NCBI GenBank assembly: GCA_036346225.1
Contig: JARFIW010000999.1
Location: 6,989,001 to 7,053,000 of the forward strand
DNA length: 64,000 nucleotides
Origin: Platerodrilus igneus
Lineage: Eukaryota; Arthropoda; Insecta; Coleoptera; Lycidae
Direction of reading: 5' to 3'
The notes below the pieces were generated by a model. That model ran no database searches, was not told the origin of the DNA, and saw only the letters and a program-made list of their open reading frames with translations. A program made the position numbers and the translations under genes. The stretch's first letter is position 1; each line of letters opens with the position of its first letter. Of this stretch, positions 47,752-58,899 are shown in pieces.

Positions 47752-47803
<52 letters not shown>

Positions 47804-49119
47804 GCCTTAGTAATTTGAGGATAGGATATATCATATTGAGTTATGTTGTTTGGTGTGCTCAAATATAATGAATTTTCTTCTTGAGAGTACACAGTTGAGA
47901 AGTAATCACAGAACAAGTTTGCAATATCTTCACCCTGAGTTTTTGTTGGTCTTCAAGAAACATACTATGCGGTAATCCATATAAAGAGTTTTTTGTTTTA
48001 AAAAAATGCCCAAAAGGCTCTAGGATCAGTAGTTAATTTGTCATTAATATCATTAATATAATTCGCATAACCAGTTTTTGCAAGTATTTTACATCGTGTT
48101 CTTAGAGAAGCAAATGTTTGATAAGTAGCAACATTTGGATATTGCTTATATGCCACATGTGCAGCTTTCTTTTGATAGATGAGATTCTTTAGTTCTACTG
48201 TAAACCACTTAGGAAAGCTTGATGTAGTATAACGTCTTCGAGGTACATAAAGTCTTATGCCGGTACGTAACATATTGTAAAATTTAGAAATGGCTTCATT
48301 TACATCTGGAATATTTAAGAGATTCGGCCAATTTATTAAGGCAAGATAGAGATTCAAAGCTTTGTAATCAGCATTTTTAAAATCGTAAGAAGATTCAGTA
48401 TATTGTAGCTTAATATCATTAGTACGAAAATAAGATACTGCAAATGAGTACGCGTCATGATGTATAAATTTAAGAAGTAATGGATATATTACAGATTCAA
48501 TAGCTCAATCATGTTTATTTGAGAATACTAGATCTAAATAAACATTATTACCATTCGGGATGCAACAATTTTGGGTAAAATTTAGAAATGAGTATCCTTG
48601 AGTGAGAACTATGGCCTTAGGGTCTTGTGAACAACTAACTACTACACCTGCTTCTGAATTAAACCATTTTACATTGGGCAAATTGAAGTCATCGAATACA
48701 CAAAATGTACGATTATTAAATCTCGAAACTAAGTCATCCATTACATCAATATGGCATACATACTTTCCAATAGGACTGGCTGGAGGAATATATACACCAC
48801 CGACAATGAAATCCACATTATTAAATGAACATAATAAATAAAGTTTGTACTGATTGTTGTATAAGCTCAAGTTGTTTAACTTTTATGTGGTCTTTTATAG
48901 CAATTAGAACACCTCCACCCCGTGATTTGTCACTAGTTTTATCAGAACGGTCACATCTGTAGACCTTAAATGATTTGAATTGCACTTCTAACTCAAGGAT
49001 GTCGCTTGAGAGCCAGCTCTCCACAAGAATAATTATATCATAGTTTGATAAAGCAATTGCATTAGATAATTCAACACATTGTGTACGCAATCCTCCTACA
49101 TCATGACAATAAACTTGTA
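46785..49119 (-). mobile_element. Jockey/CR1-group LINE ORF2 (split from its ORF1 by a pogo-like insertion)
   Basis: On the - strand the frame starts with SSQLQVYCHDVGGLRTQ at about 49119, the endonuclease N-terminus. It continues IILVESWLSSDILE, RGGGVLIAIK, GGVYIPPASPIG and CVFDDFNLPNVKW, where the D.N box reads DDFN and GDFN is usual. Next come a linker (RRYTTSSFPKWFTVELKNL), RT start TAGPDGVPN at about 47720, QHGFHSGRSTTTNL at about 47440, RT palm SGVPQGAHTSPPLFN and LLFADDLKFYK at about 47160-47060, and LGVILDNKFDY at about 46850. Similarity stops near 46785 without a tail. Frameshifts at about 48850, 48500, 47995, 47600 and 47290, plus a TA run at 47753-47801, inactivate it. Its ORF1 is at 53022-53699. 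Confidence 0.87.
47753..47801. repeat. (TA)n microsatellite inside the LINE RT frame
   Basis: Pure TA run lying between LINE ORF2 coding segments, read as a Tyr-Ile run in one - strand frame. Probably expanded from a short TA stretch in the element. Confidence 0.9.
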
Positions 49120-49136
49120 ATTGGGATGAACATATA

Positions 49137-52100
49137 GGGTAACTGTACCAGTAATTGCCACATGAAAGTTAAAGAAAGAAAAACAAGAAACCTGTAATCA
49201 ATTAATTTTTAAAATGTGGGTACGTTAAAAAGTAGATTCCATATCTACAGACAATTTGTCAACATATAACTTTCCAACAGATGTCAGCGTTGTTTAGCAT
49301 TTATATTCCTTCTTTCTGTATGGCAACATTACCAGCTGAACCTTGTTTAGTTATGACTATTGTAGCATGTGCTGTGTGAATTTGTGTCGATTAATAATTT
49401 AAAGAAAAAGATGTTTTCCCTATTTGGTTTGACCAACATCAAGTTAAAAGTGTGTCAAAGTCATTGTGAGGTAAGTTTTTCGTGTTTTTCACAAACATGT
49501 ATAAAAAACATAAACAGGCAATCATTGGTACAAATAATCTGCTTGGACCAATAATTGCCTAGTATGGCAATTACTAGTACTTCTATCATATTTCTATTTG
49601 ATTGGATTTTTTTGGTTAGGTAGCTGATATTCCAAGAAATACTTTGTAATATAAAACAATAATGCAATTGATGGAGTTTTTCCAATAAATGCCATAGTGT
49701 GGCAATTATTAGTTTAAATATGACAATTATTAGTTTAAAATATGGAGGTTATTGAAAATTTATATTGTTTCAGGAATACTTCAACCATGACCAACCTGAA
49801 TCCAAAAAAGAAACAGTTTTTTCGATACTCTCAAGAGGATTTGCAAAAGGCCATTGATGAAGTACACCAGGGTCAATCAGCTTATTCTGTTGCTTTAAAA
49901 AGAAATATTTCTAGTAGAACTTTAGAAAATAAAGTGAAAGGTATTACACCTTTAGTACGTAAAATGGGACCTAAAACTATATTGACTGTTGAAGAAGAAA
50001 ATCGTTTGGTTGACTGGATAATAAAAATATCTAGAATGGGATTTCCTCTGGTAGAAGATGACATTTTGTGTACTGTAAAAAGAGTTATGATAGCATCAAA
50101 AAGAGTTAATTCTTTCAATGACAATAAACCTGGTCGAAAGTGGTTTACATTATTTATAAGATGATATCAAAAAGCTCTTTCTAAACGAACACCTGAATCT
50201 TTGACCAGCAGTAGAGCAGCTGTAGCAGAACAGCAAATAAGAAATTGGTTTTTAGAAGTTGAAACTTATTTAAAAAGTGAAGATCTATGGGGAATTCTAT
50301 CAGACAATCGCGCATTTTTAACACTGACAAATCAGCATTTCAAATATGCCCAAAAACAAGAAAAGTTATCGCACCATGTGGTGAGAAAAATGTGTATGAG
50401 CTGTGTAAAGGGTCTGAAAAGGAATCAATCACTGTGTCAATTACTATATCTGCTGATGGGAAAGTGCTTCCTCCTCTGATAGTATATGCATACAAAAGAA
50501 TACCTTCAGAGATTGTACAGAATATGCCTGATGACTGGGCTGTGGGCAAAACTGAGAGTGGTTGGATGACAGGAGAATCATTCTTTGAGTACATCACAAA
50601 TGTGTTTTATCTAAGGTTAATAAATCAAGGTATACAATTCCCGGTTATTATGTTTTTGGAAGGCCACAAGTCACACTTGACTATGCATGTTAGTGACTTT
50701 TGTGAGAAACATAAAATTATTGTTGTAGCGTTGTACCCAAATACAACACTTATTATTCAGCCGTGTGAGGTAAGTTTTTTCAAACCCTTGAAATCGTCTT
50801 GGAGAAAAACGGTGCATGATTGGAAATTTGCTCATAATGAGGATATAATAAATAAAGTCAGCTTTCCATTATTATTTCGAGATGCATTAGAGGTAGCTAA
50901 AACTGAAACTATAAAAAACGGGTTTTTAAGATGTGGTATATTTCCATGGGAACCAAATAATGTTGATTATTCAAAATGTATAAAACAACAAAACCGAAAG
51001 CCCAGAAATGAAAATATAGAAGAAAACATGAAAAAATGCAACAATTTAAAACTCTGTCAAAATGTACTCTCTGACTATATCCCATCAGCAGTCAACAATC
51101 GATTTAGAGAAAATTACAACACTAATAAAGATAAATGGATACACGATGAGAAATATATTGAGTTGTATAAAATATGGTGTTGTTTGGAAACTGATATTGT
51201 GAACTACCAAACAAACTTAGATAAGGGGTTTTACCGCCAGCAACCGGCTGTTAGAAAGATTGATGAAAACAAAACACTTTTTGATTCAACTGTGGTTTCT
51301 GAAACACTTCATGTTCCTGAGCTTTCCACTGATTTTGCAGATATTATCATAATAGAAAACAATTTTCAAAAAAACATCAGTGTAAAAAACACTTGTTTAC
51401 TAGAAGATAGCTGTCCTAGTTCTAGTAAATCAACAAATCCTTCTAAGCAACAGAATAATTTTACAGCTGTTAGCACTGAAAACACTCCTCCAAATGAACG
51501 ATTAACAAGGATTTTATCAATAGATGACACCAGCGTCGATTCACCTTTTAAAAACGCTTTATTTTGGCCTACACCAAAAACTACAACTGTAAAAAGAAAA
51601 CTCATTGAAAAAACACCCTCTGTAGTTACCTCCAAGGAATGGAAAAAACATTTTAATAAAAAAGAAATGAAAAAATTAGAAATAGAAAGACAAAAACAGG
51701 AAAGGAAAATGAAACGGGATATAAACAAAAAGTTGAAAGAATAACTTCGAAATAAGAAACAAAAACAGAAAAAAGTGGAAGCAGAGTCATCAGAAGATTC
51801 TGAATCTGTACCTTATGAAGAGTCATCAGACGACATGAATTTTTCTGGTGATGATGCTGAAGCAGAAATTACAACCACAGCCAAAACTACATCCTCAATA
51901 AATATTGTTGTGGAAAACTACTACTGTGTTTATTATGATGAGTAGTATTTTGTCGGCCGAGTACTACAAACTGATGAAGACAAAGTAAAAATAAAATTTC
52001 TGAAAGAAGTTGGAGAGAACAACTTTATTTGGCCTCAGAAGGAAGATTTAGATATAGTAAATGAAAGGTTTATTTTCTATGGTCCAATAACTTTAACTGG

Positions 52101-52940
52101 AAATGAACCATTTTATATAGAAAATAATACTTTGAGAAAAATCAAAAGTTCATACCGTGCTTTTAAATTAATAAAGTCTTGTTAATATTCACTTTGTAAG
52201 TTTCCACCCTAATATAATTCTTGTGTCAATTAATTAAACTTAGATAAAGTGTGCTGGCGCGTCTTATTTAATCGTGGAGTGTAATTCGAAAATAGAACAA
52301 AACGCGAGCTTTAAATACGAAAACTGTATGCATGTAAAATATTAACAAACAAAAGGCATAAATTCACTCACCAAATTGTCCTTGGTGTGCGGTCCTCTTC
52401 GATGTTGCTGGAATGCCCCCGGGGGAGTTGGTTGAATGCACTGTTGCAAGCACTATACTTATTGGATATAGTTTGTCACGCACAACCTTCCCGTTACTAG
52501 GTCGAAAGAAGAGTCCTCGATAAACGTCACAAAACCACTTTCGCACGCGTTTTACTTTAAGAGGCGCAAGCGCACTGCACAATTCAAATCCACTACAGTT
52601 TGTTTTAACTAAAACGAAACATCTTGTATACCATAAAAACCAATATCATTTCGCATATTTTTTGTATATTGGCAATTATTGGTAATAGAAGCTGGCAATC
52701 ATTGGAAATATTAAAAATATGGTATGGCAATTATTGGAATGCAGAAACCGTTTTTGTAGATTTTAAAAATTTACAAAAAGTAGGCAGGTTTCTCCATTTT
52801 TTTTTATATAATTTAGCTCTGTTTATTTCCTATTATAAAATTACACTATTAGTAAAATGTAATGAAGTTTAGAGTCTTATATTAACCATACTACTAGAAC
52901 CCCTTCTTAAGTATGGCAATTACTACCGGTACTGTTACCC
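49137..52940 (+). mobile_element. Pogo-like DNA transposon (Tc1/mariner superfamily), 3.8 kb
   Basis: Terminal inverted repeats: left GGGTAACTGTACCAGTAATTGCCA, right (reverse complement) GGGTAACAGTACCGGTAGTAATTGCCA. The flanks are TA on the left and CA on the right, compatible with a mutated TA duplication. It interrupts a - strand LINE exactly between ORF1 (53022-53699) and ORF2 (from 49119). Subterminal copies of ggcaat(t/c)attgg recur at both ends. Contains one transposase gene on +. GC-richer non-coding DNA at 52250-52610 separates the gene from the right end. Confidence 0.85.
49787..52185 (+). pseudogene. Pogo-like transposase (psq HTH, CENP-B HTH, DDE_1)
   Basis: From ATG 49787: MTNLNPKKKQFFRYSQEDLQ ... 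YSVALKRNISSRTLENKV, a pipsqueak-type HTH. A CENP-B-like HTH follows (TVEEENRLVDWIIKISRMGF ... KPGRKWFTLFIR), then a TGA at 50162. Past it, RYQKALSKRTPESLTSSRAA continues the frame; a shift near 50310 leads into the DDE domain at 50287-51744. D is kept in IFNTDKSAFQ. The second acidic site reads FLEGHKSHL (family DGH.SH), and the third QPCEVSFFKPLK (family QPLDV). Thus two D-to-E changes. After a stop at 51742-51744, an acidic linker (SSEDSESVPYEESSDD) and a C-terminal domain (YFVGRVLQTDEDKVKIKFL) run to TAA at 52183-52185. An inactive copy, unless the stops are sequencing errors. Confidence 0.85.
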
Positions 52941-53021
52941 CACTCGATTACTTACACTTATTTAGTTTTTTGTATCAGCGCGTTGAATAATAACTGGCAT
53001 GCCCTGTTTGTAAATGATAGC

Positions 53022-53699
53022 TTAATTATTTTCCCCATTAGCTTCTCTTGTTTTTAATTGATAAAAAACTACCGTATATTGTTGTTGTTGCGGTTTAGTT
53101 CTATCCGGGCCAATCATTATGTTTTTTAAGATAAGCTTACGTTTCAATTTCAGAGCATGTAACACAGTAGAATTATTTGAGAGTATTAGCTTAACTGGAC
53201 GTGTCTTGTTATTAATCACACGACCAACTCTGATTACCTTTATTATATCGCTAGAGCTGATACCCACTTCATTAAGCATCAAGCTAAGAGCTTTTTTATC
53301 ATCATCAATCTTTTGCTCCAAAATGTTTGACGTTGATTCCCGCAAATTATAAACCATCAGATTGCTTGCTCTAACTGTGCGCTCATGTATCTCAGCACAT
53401 ACATTGTCAATGGAAATTTTAGATTCATCAGACTTCAATTTCACTATTTTCCCTTTTAATTTAGTAATTTCACTCTGTAAAAAGTCAATTTTACGTAATA
53501 AATTTGGTGTTTGTTTGAAGGCAGATTTACACTCGTCACAGAAATATATTAAGGCCCTTTTTGATAACTCAATTAACCTTTTTGTACAGCTAAGATTGCT
53601 ACAACTTTTATCAATGTGAAAATAAATTCCACAACTATCACATAAAATTGTTTCATCATCTTCTCTAATAATTGATTTACAATGTGAGCACTTATCCAT
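53022..53699 (-). CDS. LINE ORF1: PHD-finger/coiled-coil nucleocapsid protein
   Basis: Intact frame of about 225 codons on the - strand. The start is chosen at the internal ATG 53699 (MDKCSHCKSIIREDDETIL), because the Cys/His pattern begins there. A PHD-like zinc finger follows: C.HC...ILCDSCGIYFHIDKSC...YFCDECKS. Next is a coiled coil (LRKIDFLQSEITKLKGKIVK), then an RRM-like region (RTVRASNLMVYNLRE, SSDIIKVIRVGR, RPVKLILSN) and a basic C-terminus (KRKLILKNIMIGPDRTK). This order is typical of ORF1 proteins of CR1/jockey-group insect LINEs, which bind element RNA. It belongs with ORF2 at 46785-49119, now separated by the pogo-like insertion. It is the only LINE frame in the window without a visible break. 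Confidence 0.82.
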   Translation of the reverse strand: MDKCSHCKSIIREDDETILCDSCGIYFHIDKSCSNLSCTKRLIELSKRALIYFCDECKSAFKQTPNLLRKIDFLQSEITKLKGKIVKLKSDESKISIDNVCAEIHERTVRASNLMVYNLRESTSNILEQKIDDDKKALSLMLNEVGISSSDIIKVIRVGRVINNKTRPVKLILSNNSTVLHALKLKRKLILKNIMIGPDRTKPQQQQYTVVFYQLKTREANGENN

Positions 53700-53990
53700 A
53701 CTGCTGAATCCAATCCTGCACAATAGTATATAAAACAAACCAATAATAAATGAATTGTTTTTGATGAGATAAGAGTTTGCTGTTGTAATTAATACTTGTT
53801 ATAAAAGCCAGATGTTTATAATTATTATCAATTTCTGTATAAAATTATTGTTAGATATTAGATGATTTTATAGTTGTGATGCACCTTTTTCATGAAAAAG
53901 TTATTTCATTAGAATGCCTGTGTAAATAGTTTCAAGATGATACCAAACATAATATTTAAATAACACAAATTATCAATCTTCATTCAATGT
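53700..53990. other. LINE 5' UTR or flank, nothing else seen
   Basis: Upstream of LINE ORF1 on the - strand. The element's 5' boundary cannot be placed. Confidence 0.35.
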
Positions 53991-53996
53991 CACTGT

Positions 53997-54160
53997 CACA
54001 TAATGGGGGCAAAATATGTGCTCCAGATGGAACGGGAATACTTCTGGAGCTGAACGAGCCGATTTTAACCTTTTGTGTCTGCATGTCAAAAAGTTCTTTA
54101 GCCATTCAATTATATTATCACCAAAACCAAGCCGTTTTAACTTCATCAATATATGTACGA
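53997..54160 (-). mobile_element. Fragment of the same LINE ORF2 family (duplicate of 47145-47310)
   Basis: Shares long near-identical runs with 47145-47310, including the gatggaacgggaatacttctggagc phrase (over 20 bases shared; abbreviated here as a description of the match). It encodes LMKLKRLGFGDNIIEWLKNF, the RT thumb region. It is a separate small copy; the LINE ORF2 at 46.8-49.1 kb retains its own version. Confidence 0.85.
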
Positions 54161-55690
54161 GACAGGTAAGATACTCAAAGATTTCAAACATAACATCATA
54201 GTAACTATACCAAAAAAAGAAAAGCATGGATAGACGTAAAAATTTTCGAACAAAGTTTGACAGCACACATCAAAAATCTTAACTAGAATTGTACAAAGAT
54301 GAATAGAAAAACGGGCTGAAGAAATACTAGGAGATCAATTTGGGTTCAGGTGAAACAGGGGAACACGAGGCTATTTTAACTCTGAGAGTGATAACGGAGA
54401 AAACCATAGAAAAAGGAGAAAGCGTGTATATAGGGTTTGTAGATCTGGAAAAAGCATTCGACAATGTAAATAGAAAAAAAATGTTCAAAATACTTAAAAA
54501 AGATTGGAATGAGTTATAGGGATAGCCAAACAGCAGTAATAGCATTAGAGCAGATACGTAGAGAAGTAAACATTAGGAAAGGGATGAGACAGGGATGTGC
54601 CTTATCCCCATTAATTTTTAACTTGTACATTGAAGAAGCAATGAATACTGTCAAAGGCAGAAAGACATTAGAAGGTAGATTGACATGATTAAGATTTGCA
54701 GATGATGTAGCGGTATTAGCATCCTAGCAAAGAAGAGTTAGAAGCTGCTCTTAATGAAATGAAAACAGTTCTAACAAGAGAAATACGATATGAAAATTAA
54801 CATAAATAAAACTAAAGTACTAGTATGCAAAGGAGGGGAAAATAAATCAAAAACAACAATACAAATATGTAACAAGAACTTACAAGAGGTTACGGATCAC
54901 TGCTACCTAGGAAGCCAAATAATGCAAGATGAAAAAAGTGCAAAAATATAAAACAAAGATTAGCACAAGGTCTTGCTACATTTAACAAGAAAAAGCAACT
55001 ACTGTGTTCAAATAACAACAAACATAGAAACCAGGAAAAGATTGCTTAAAACATATGTGTAGAGCACAGTACTGTACAGCTGTGAAGCGTGAACAGTACG
55101 AGAAACTGACAAGAAAAAGGTAGAAGCGTTTGAAATGTGGTGCTTCAGATGAATGATGACGATATCATGGACAGACAAGGTTAAGAACGAAGATGTACTA
55201 ACAATGGTAAGGGAAGAAAGAAATATGTGGAAAACGGTAAAAAAATAGAAAAAGGATGACAAGCCACATACCTATGGCATGAGGGAATAGTGTGGAATAT
55301 ATTAGAAACACAGATGAGGAAAAATGAGAATTAGAGGTAGACCTAGGTTAGACTACTGCAGACAGATAGTGAAAGATGTAGGTTGTAAGAATTTCAGGGA
55401 AATGTGTAGGCTAGCTCAGAATAGAAATCAATGGAGGTATGCATCCAACCAGTTCCAAGATGGATAAACTAATAACGAAAAAAGTAACTGAAATTAAATA
55501 TGATGATTAATACAAGCAACTACAAGTATTGGTTGGGCAATATTATCGAATAATGTTAATTAAAAGGATTTACTGGAAAACTATTAATTCGGTAAATGTC
55601 TGAGTACTGGAAGATCTTGGCAGCCACAAGCTGCTTAATCCCCTTCACTGAATCTCGGTGAAATAGAGCATAAAATTATAAAACAATAGG
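54160..55690 (+). mobile_element. RTE-type LINE, 3' half (RT, C-terminus, 3' UTR)
   Basis: RT motifs in broken frames: IVTIPKKEKHG at about 54200, QFGFR at about 54338, SVYIGFVDLEKAFDNVN at about 54423, RKGMRQGCALSPLIFNLYIE at about 54577, LRFADDVAVLAS at about 54690, MKINKTKVLVC at about 54795, TDHCYLGSQIMQDEK at about 54895, SCEAWTVRETDKKKVEAFE at about 55080, then NFREMCRLAQNRNQWRYASN at about 55395. The coding end is followed by a 3' UTR containing aagatcttggcagccaca. About ten frameshifts or stops. The endonuclease is missing. Confidence 0.85.
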
Positions 55691-55713
55691 AGGGGAACAG
55701 AGTTGCAACCTTA

Positions 55714-55985
55714 CATGTGATTTTTTTCTAATGCTCTACCCAAAGGTACTACATTGGCCAGGAAGCGAGTTTTTTTACCTGAAAAATTTTGCCAAATCCC
55801 CTGCTGTTCCAAGCAAGGTAGGGATCTTTAACGTGCGTGATAACACACACACGAGACCTCAATTTTTGTGAAAAATGCTCGTGTAACATTTTTCAAGCAG
55901 ACCGTGTCGGGATTCGAACCTGGGACCTTGGGCGTAGTAGTCACACGCATACCACTATGCCACAGAGCTGCCTCCACCTTCACAA
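55714..55985 (-). mobile_element. tRNA-derived SINE
   Basis: On the - strand, from about 55985: ggtggaggcagctctg, then A box TGGCATAGTGG at about 55967 and B box GGTTCGAATCC at about 55913, with normal tRNA spacing. A roughly 190-bp non-tRNA body follows, including a gatccctaccttgcttgg phrase, and it ends near 55714 with a short A-rich tail. The layout is a Pol III-transcribed SINE; its partner LINE is unknown. Confidence 0.75.
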
Positions 55986-55989
55986 CCAC

Positions 55990-57766
55990 TGAATGTTGGA
56001 TAAATAGGGTGAAACGACTTTTGTTTTTTTCACAAGGCACCACGTTGTGAGCGCCACTGAAACGTTATTTCTTCTACGTTGAGGCGCTAGTGTAACTTAT
56101 TTTTCTTAATGGGCGCCAGTGAACAAAAATCTTTCGACATAGCTAGGGGTCTATTCCTTGGTAGAGCAATGAGAAGTGGGGGGGGGAGTCGAATTCTGTT
56201 TACAAACCAAAGCTAAGCTAAATTACATAGGCGCCACCATGGCCTGCGATAATTACGATAATAGCAGAACACAGTTCTAAGGGCGGATGTGGAAATCCAA
56301 AGATAAAACGATCGCCTTCGTTAACAAAAACCTGTCTTATCAAAATAAGACGCAGCTCCTGTAAGAGATTGCAAAGATTAAATAAATAAAAAAGTAGAAC
56401 ACCATTTGTGTCCTATAAAAGTATAAAAAAAATTAAAAAAATGTATTTCTAATATGATATTGGCACCAAATTATTACTCATAAATTTTACCTTTGTGTAA
56501 TTAGATTTGATCGCATTTGACCAAAATAAAAGCCTCAAAGTTGAACTAATTGTTTACTAAAAAAACTCTCTTTTAAAATTTCGGAACTTTTTAACAAGTA
56601 ACAAAAATTTATCTTTAACATCAATATCAAAGTCAAGGTTTTGACTTTTTAAAACAACCAACTACACTTTAAATATGAACCTGCTTTAAACATTTGAGTG
56701 AAAATAATTTGTAAGCATAATACACTGAAATACGTTCTAACCTGGGCAGATCTTTTCAGGTAGATTACAATTTCTAGAATCTTATTCAGAGTGTCTTTAA
56801 ATTTTCAGATTTAAATTTTATGATTTACATGTAAATAAATGCTAATCACAAAAATAAGAATGTTTGGTTTAAACTCAATGACAGCTGCACGAAGCATTTA
56901 TTTTCATGACAACATCTGTCAATTGTGCAACACAAAAAAATATGACGTCCAAAACATACATTGAAATTATCTAAGGTTCAGATGGAACAAAGCTTGTAAT
57001 TATAAAAACCTAATTTGACAAAATTTTGTTTTACGGCTTATAAAACCAGTTCAATAATAATTGAGAATTACACAGATTACATGTTGAAAACATAATAGCA
57101 ACTTTACGTGCTTTATATGATAGTCTGTTTATCAAATTTTTATGACATTCAAAACACATGCATGAAATATCTTATATCTAATAACGAACCAAACTGCTTA
57201 TGTTGCTCCACGATAAATCGAGGTAGAAATTTATATTCTTCAAACAAAGTTACCAGCCATTTCTAACTAGAGACGATTGCAATCCAAACTAACATCCATA
57301 ATTCCTAGTTAACAAATTTCTTAGTAGACAAATTTCAATTCGACTAATCCTAAGTGACGAATTTTAAATGATGAATCCTACATGACACGCTAAATAAAAT
57401 TAAACCAAATTAAAGTAGTTCGTAAAATATATACTTTACCAACCGTTAGTAGAAGGTATCTTAATAGTTTCAGGTTGAGCACGACCTGACCTGCTTACTT
57501 TAGTAATTGATGCGAAGGTCGCCTGCCTCTAGCCGAGAATACGTGTTGATAAAGCTTTTGCCAGCGGGTGACTAACTTAACGATACAAGAACCGAATCAT
57601 CACGACGTTAGGGGCGTGGAATACGGGGGAGAAACAACTAGAGATGCGTGTGGAAATAACTTTATGTGACACAGATATTTTAATATAAGAAGATTAATAA
57701 GGAATAATGCACGCTTAGCGCATTATCCTCGTAATTCAATGCGAATAATTATTACTGAAATTAAAC
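55990..57766. other. AT-rich intron sequence, no gene seen
   Basis: A GC-richer part at about 56030-56330 has three gcgcca-type phrases and a run of nine G at 56178. The rest is AT-rich with no TE motif. A second GC-richer patch is at 57480-57640. No frame with a domain. Confidence 0.35.
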
Positions 57767-57769
57767 ATG

Positions 57770-58278
57770 TTACAAGGGTATATAATTGTAAAACAATGCA
57801 AGGGGACCAAACTGCATCTAACAAGAGGGAACAGCCCTATGATGATAACAACAAACATAGAAACAATAAGAAAATTGTTGAAAGCATATGTGTGGAGCGC
57901 AGCACAGTATGCCTATAAAATACGGGCAGTAGGAAAAGCAGACAGAAAAACGGTAGCAGTCTTTTGGAATGCTGTGCTTAAGATGTATGAGGATGATAGT
58001 AAGGACAGACAAAGTTAATAACAAATAGGTTATAGAAATAGTAGGGGAACAAGGATATCTGTGGGGAAAAAATAGAAGGGCAGAATACGTTCCAAAGCAT
58101 TTTTGGGGAATAGATGGGATATATTACAAGCAGAGATAGGAAAAAGGAGGTAGATGTAGACCTAGATCAGATAGTGATAGATGCAGACTGTGCAAATTTC
58201 AGGGAAATGTGTAGGTTAGTTCAGAATAGGAAACAATGAGGGTAAACATCGAACCAGTTCCAGGACTGAAGACCTAAT
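57770..58278 (+). mobile_element. RTE-type LINE 3' fragment
   Basis: Collinear with 33560-34065. Encodes TTNIETIRKLLKAYVWSAAQ and VGKADRKTVAVFWNAVLKMY, then the gaaatgtgtaggttagttcagaat phrase (longer than quoted motifs elsewhere but identical in three copies) and the end phrase accagttccaggactgaag. No intact frame. Confidence 0.75.
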
Positions 58279-58284
58279 GATGAT

Positions 58285-58897
58285 GATGTCTCAAAAAATT
58301 GCATTCTTTTAAATTTATCCCCTTGGCAAGTTCTTGCTGCCTACTTACTGTATTTAAGAGATTTGAACTGTGGAGTTTGTTTCTTTAAAGTATTGTGCAC
58401 AGTAGTACGTGAAACTCCTAAATTACAGGTAATCTTTCGTACACTATTGTTTTTGTTTTTCACAATACTCATTATTATTTGGAAATCTCGTTCACTCCCA
58501 TAAAGTTCGTTTAACCTGACACAAGGTTTGTTTACACTCCCTGAAGATGTAAAATTCTCTATAATACTTATAGTGGTTTCCAGAGATGGAATTTGATGGA
58601 TTTGTGATGAAATAGAAGCCCTAATACAGTCACCTTAGTGATTAAGAAATAATCAAGTACGTTGTTATAAATAAATAGTCTCGGTCAATCACTAAAATTT
58701 ATAAACTGCTTTTTCATTTTCAATTTAAAACTACTTATTGACTTAATATCTAATATAAAAGTCACTCTGCAACATCCAAACACACAATATCCAACAACTT
58801 GATATAAAGGTGAATATAAATTTTGGATATTCCTTATTGAATTTCCAGAATAGTACAATTTACCAAATACATTTTCTTCAACAGTATAGTAATCCAT
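58285..58897 (-). pseudogene. Mariner-like transposase N-terminus (HTH region)
   Basis: From about 58897 on the - strand: MDYYTVEENVFGKLYYSGNS ... RNIQNLYSPLYQV, resembling the N-terminal helix region of insect mariner-like transposases of the DUF4817 type. Unrelated sequence follows at about 58645-58770. A second part then reads TSSGSVNKPCVRLNELYGSE, NNSVRKITCNLGVSRTTVHN and LKKQTPQFKSLKYSK, a helix-turn-helix of the SVR...LG.S..TV..LKK type. The first and second parts are not in one frame. It may complement the C-terminal fragment at 38548-39067, but it is a different copy. Confidence 0.55.
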
Positions 58898-58899
58898 TT

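Noticed and set aside
52364..52582. - strand frame of 72 codons inside the pogo-like element
   Set aside because: Lies between the transposase stop and the right TIR; no homologous domain and no conserved start.
55828..56050. Opposed open frames over the SINE
   Set aside because: They overlap a tRNA-derived SINE with clear A and B boxes and have no protein family signature.
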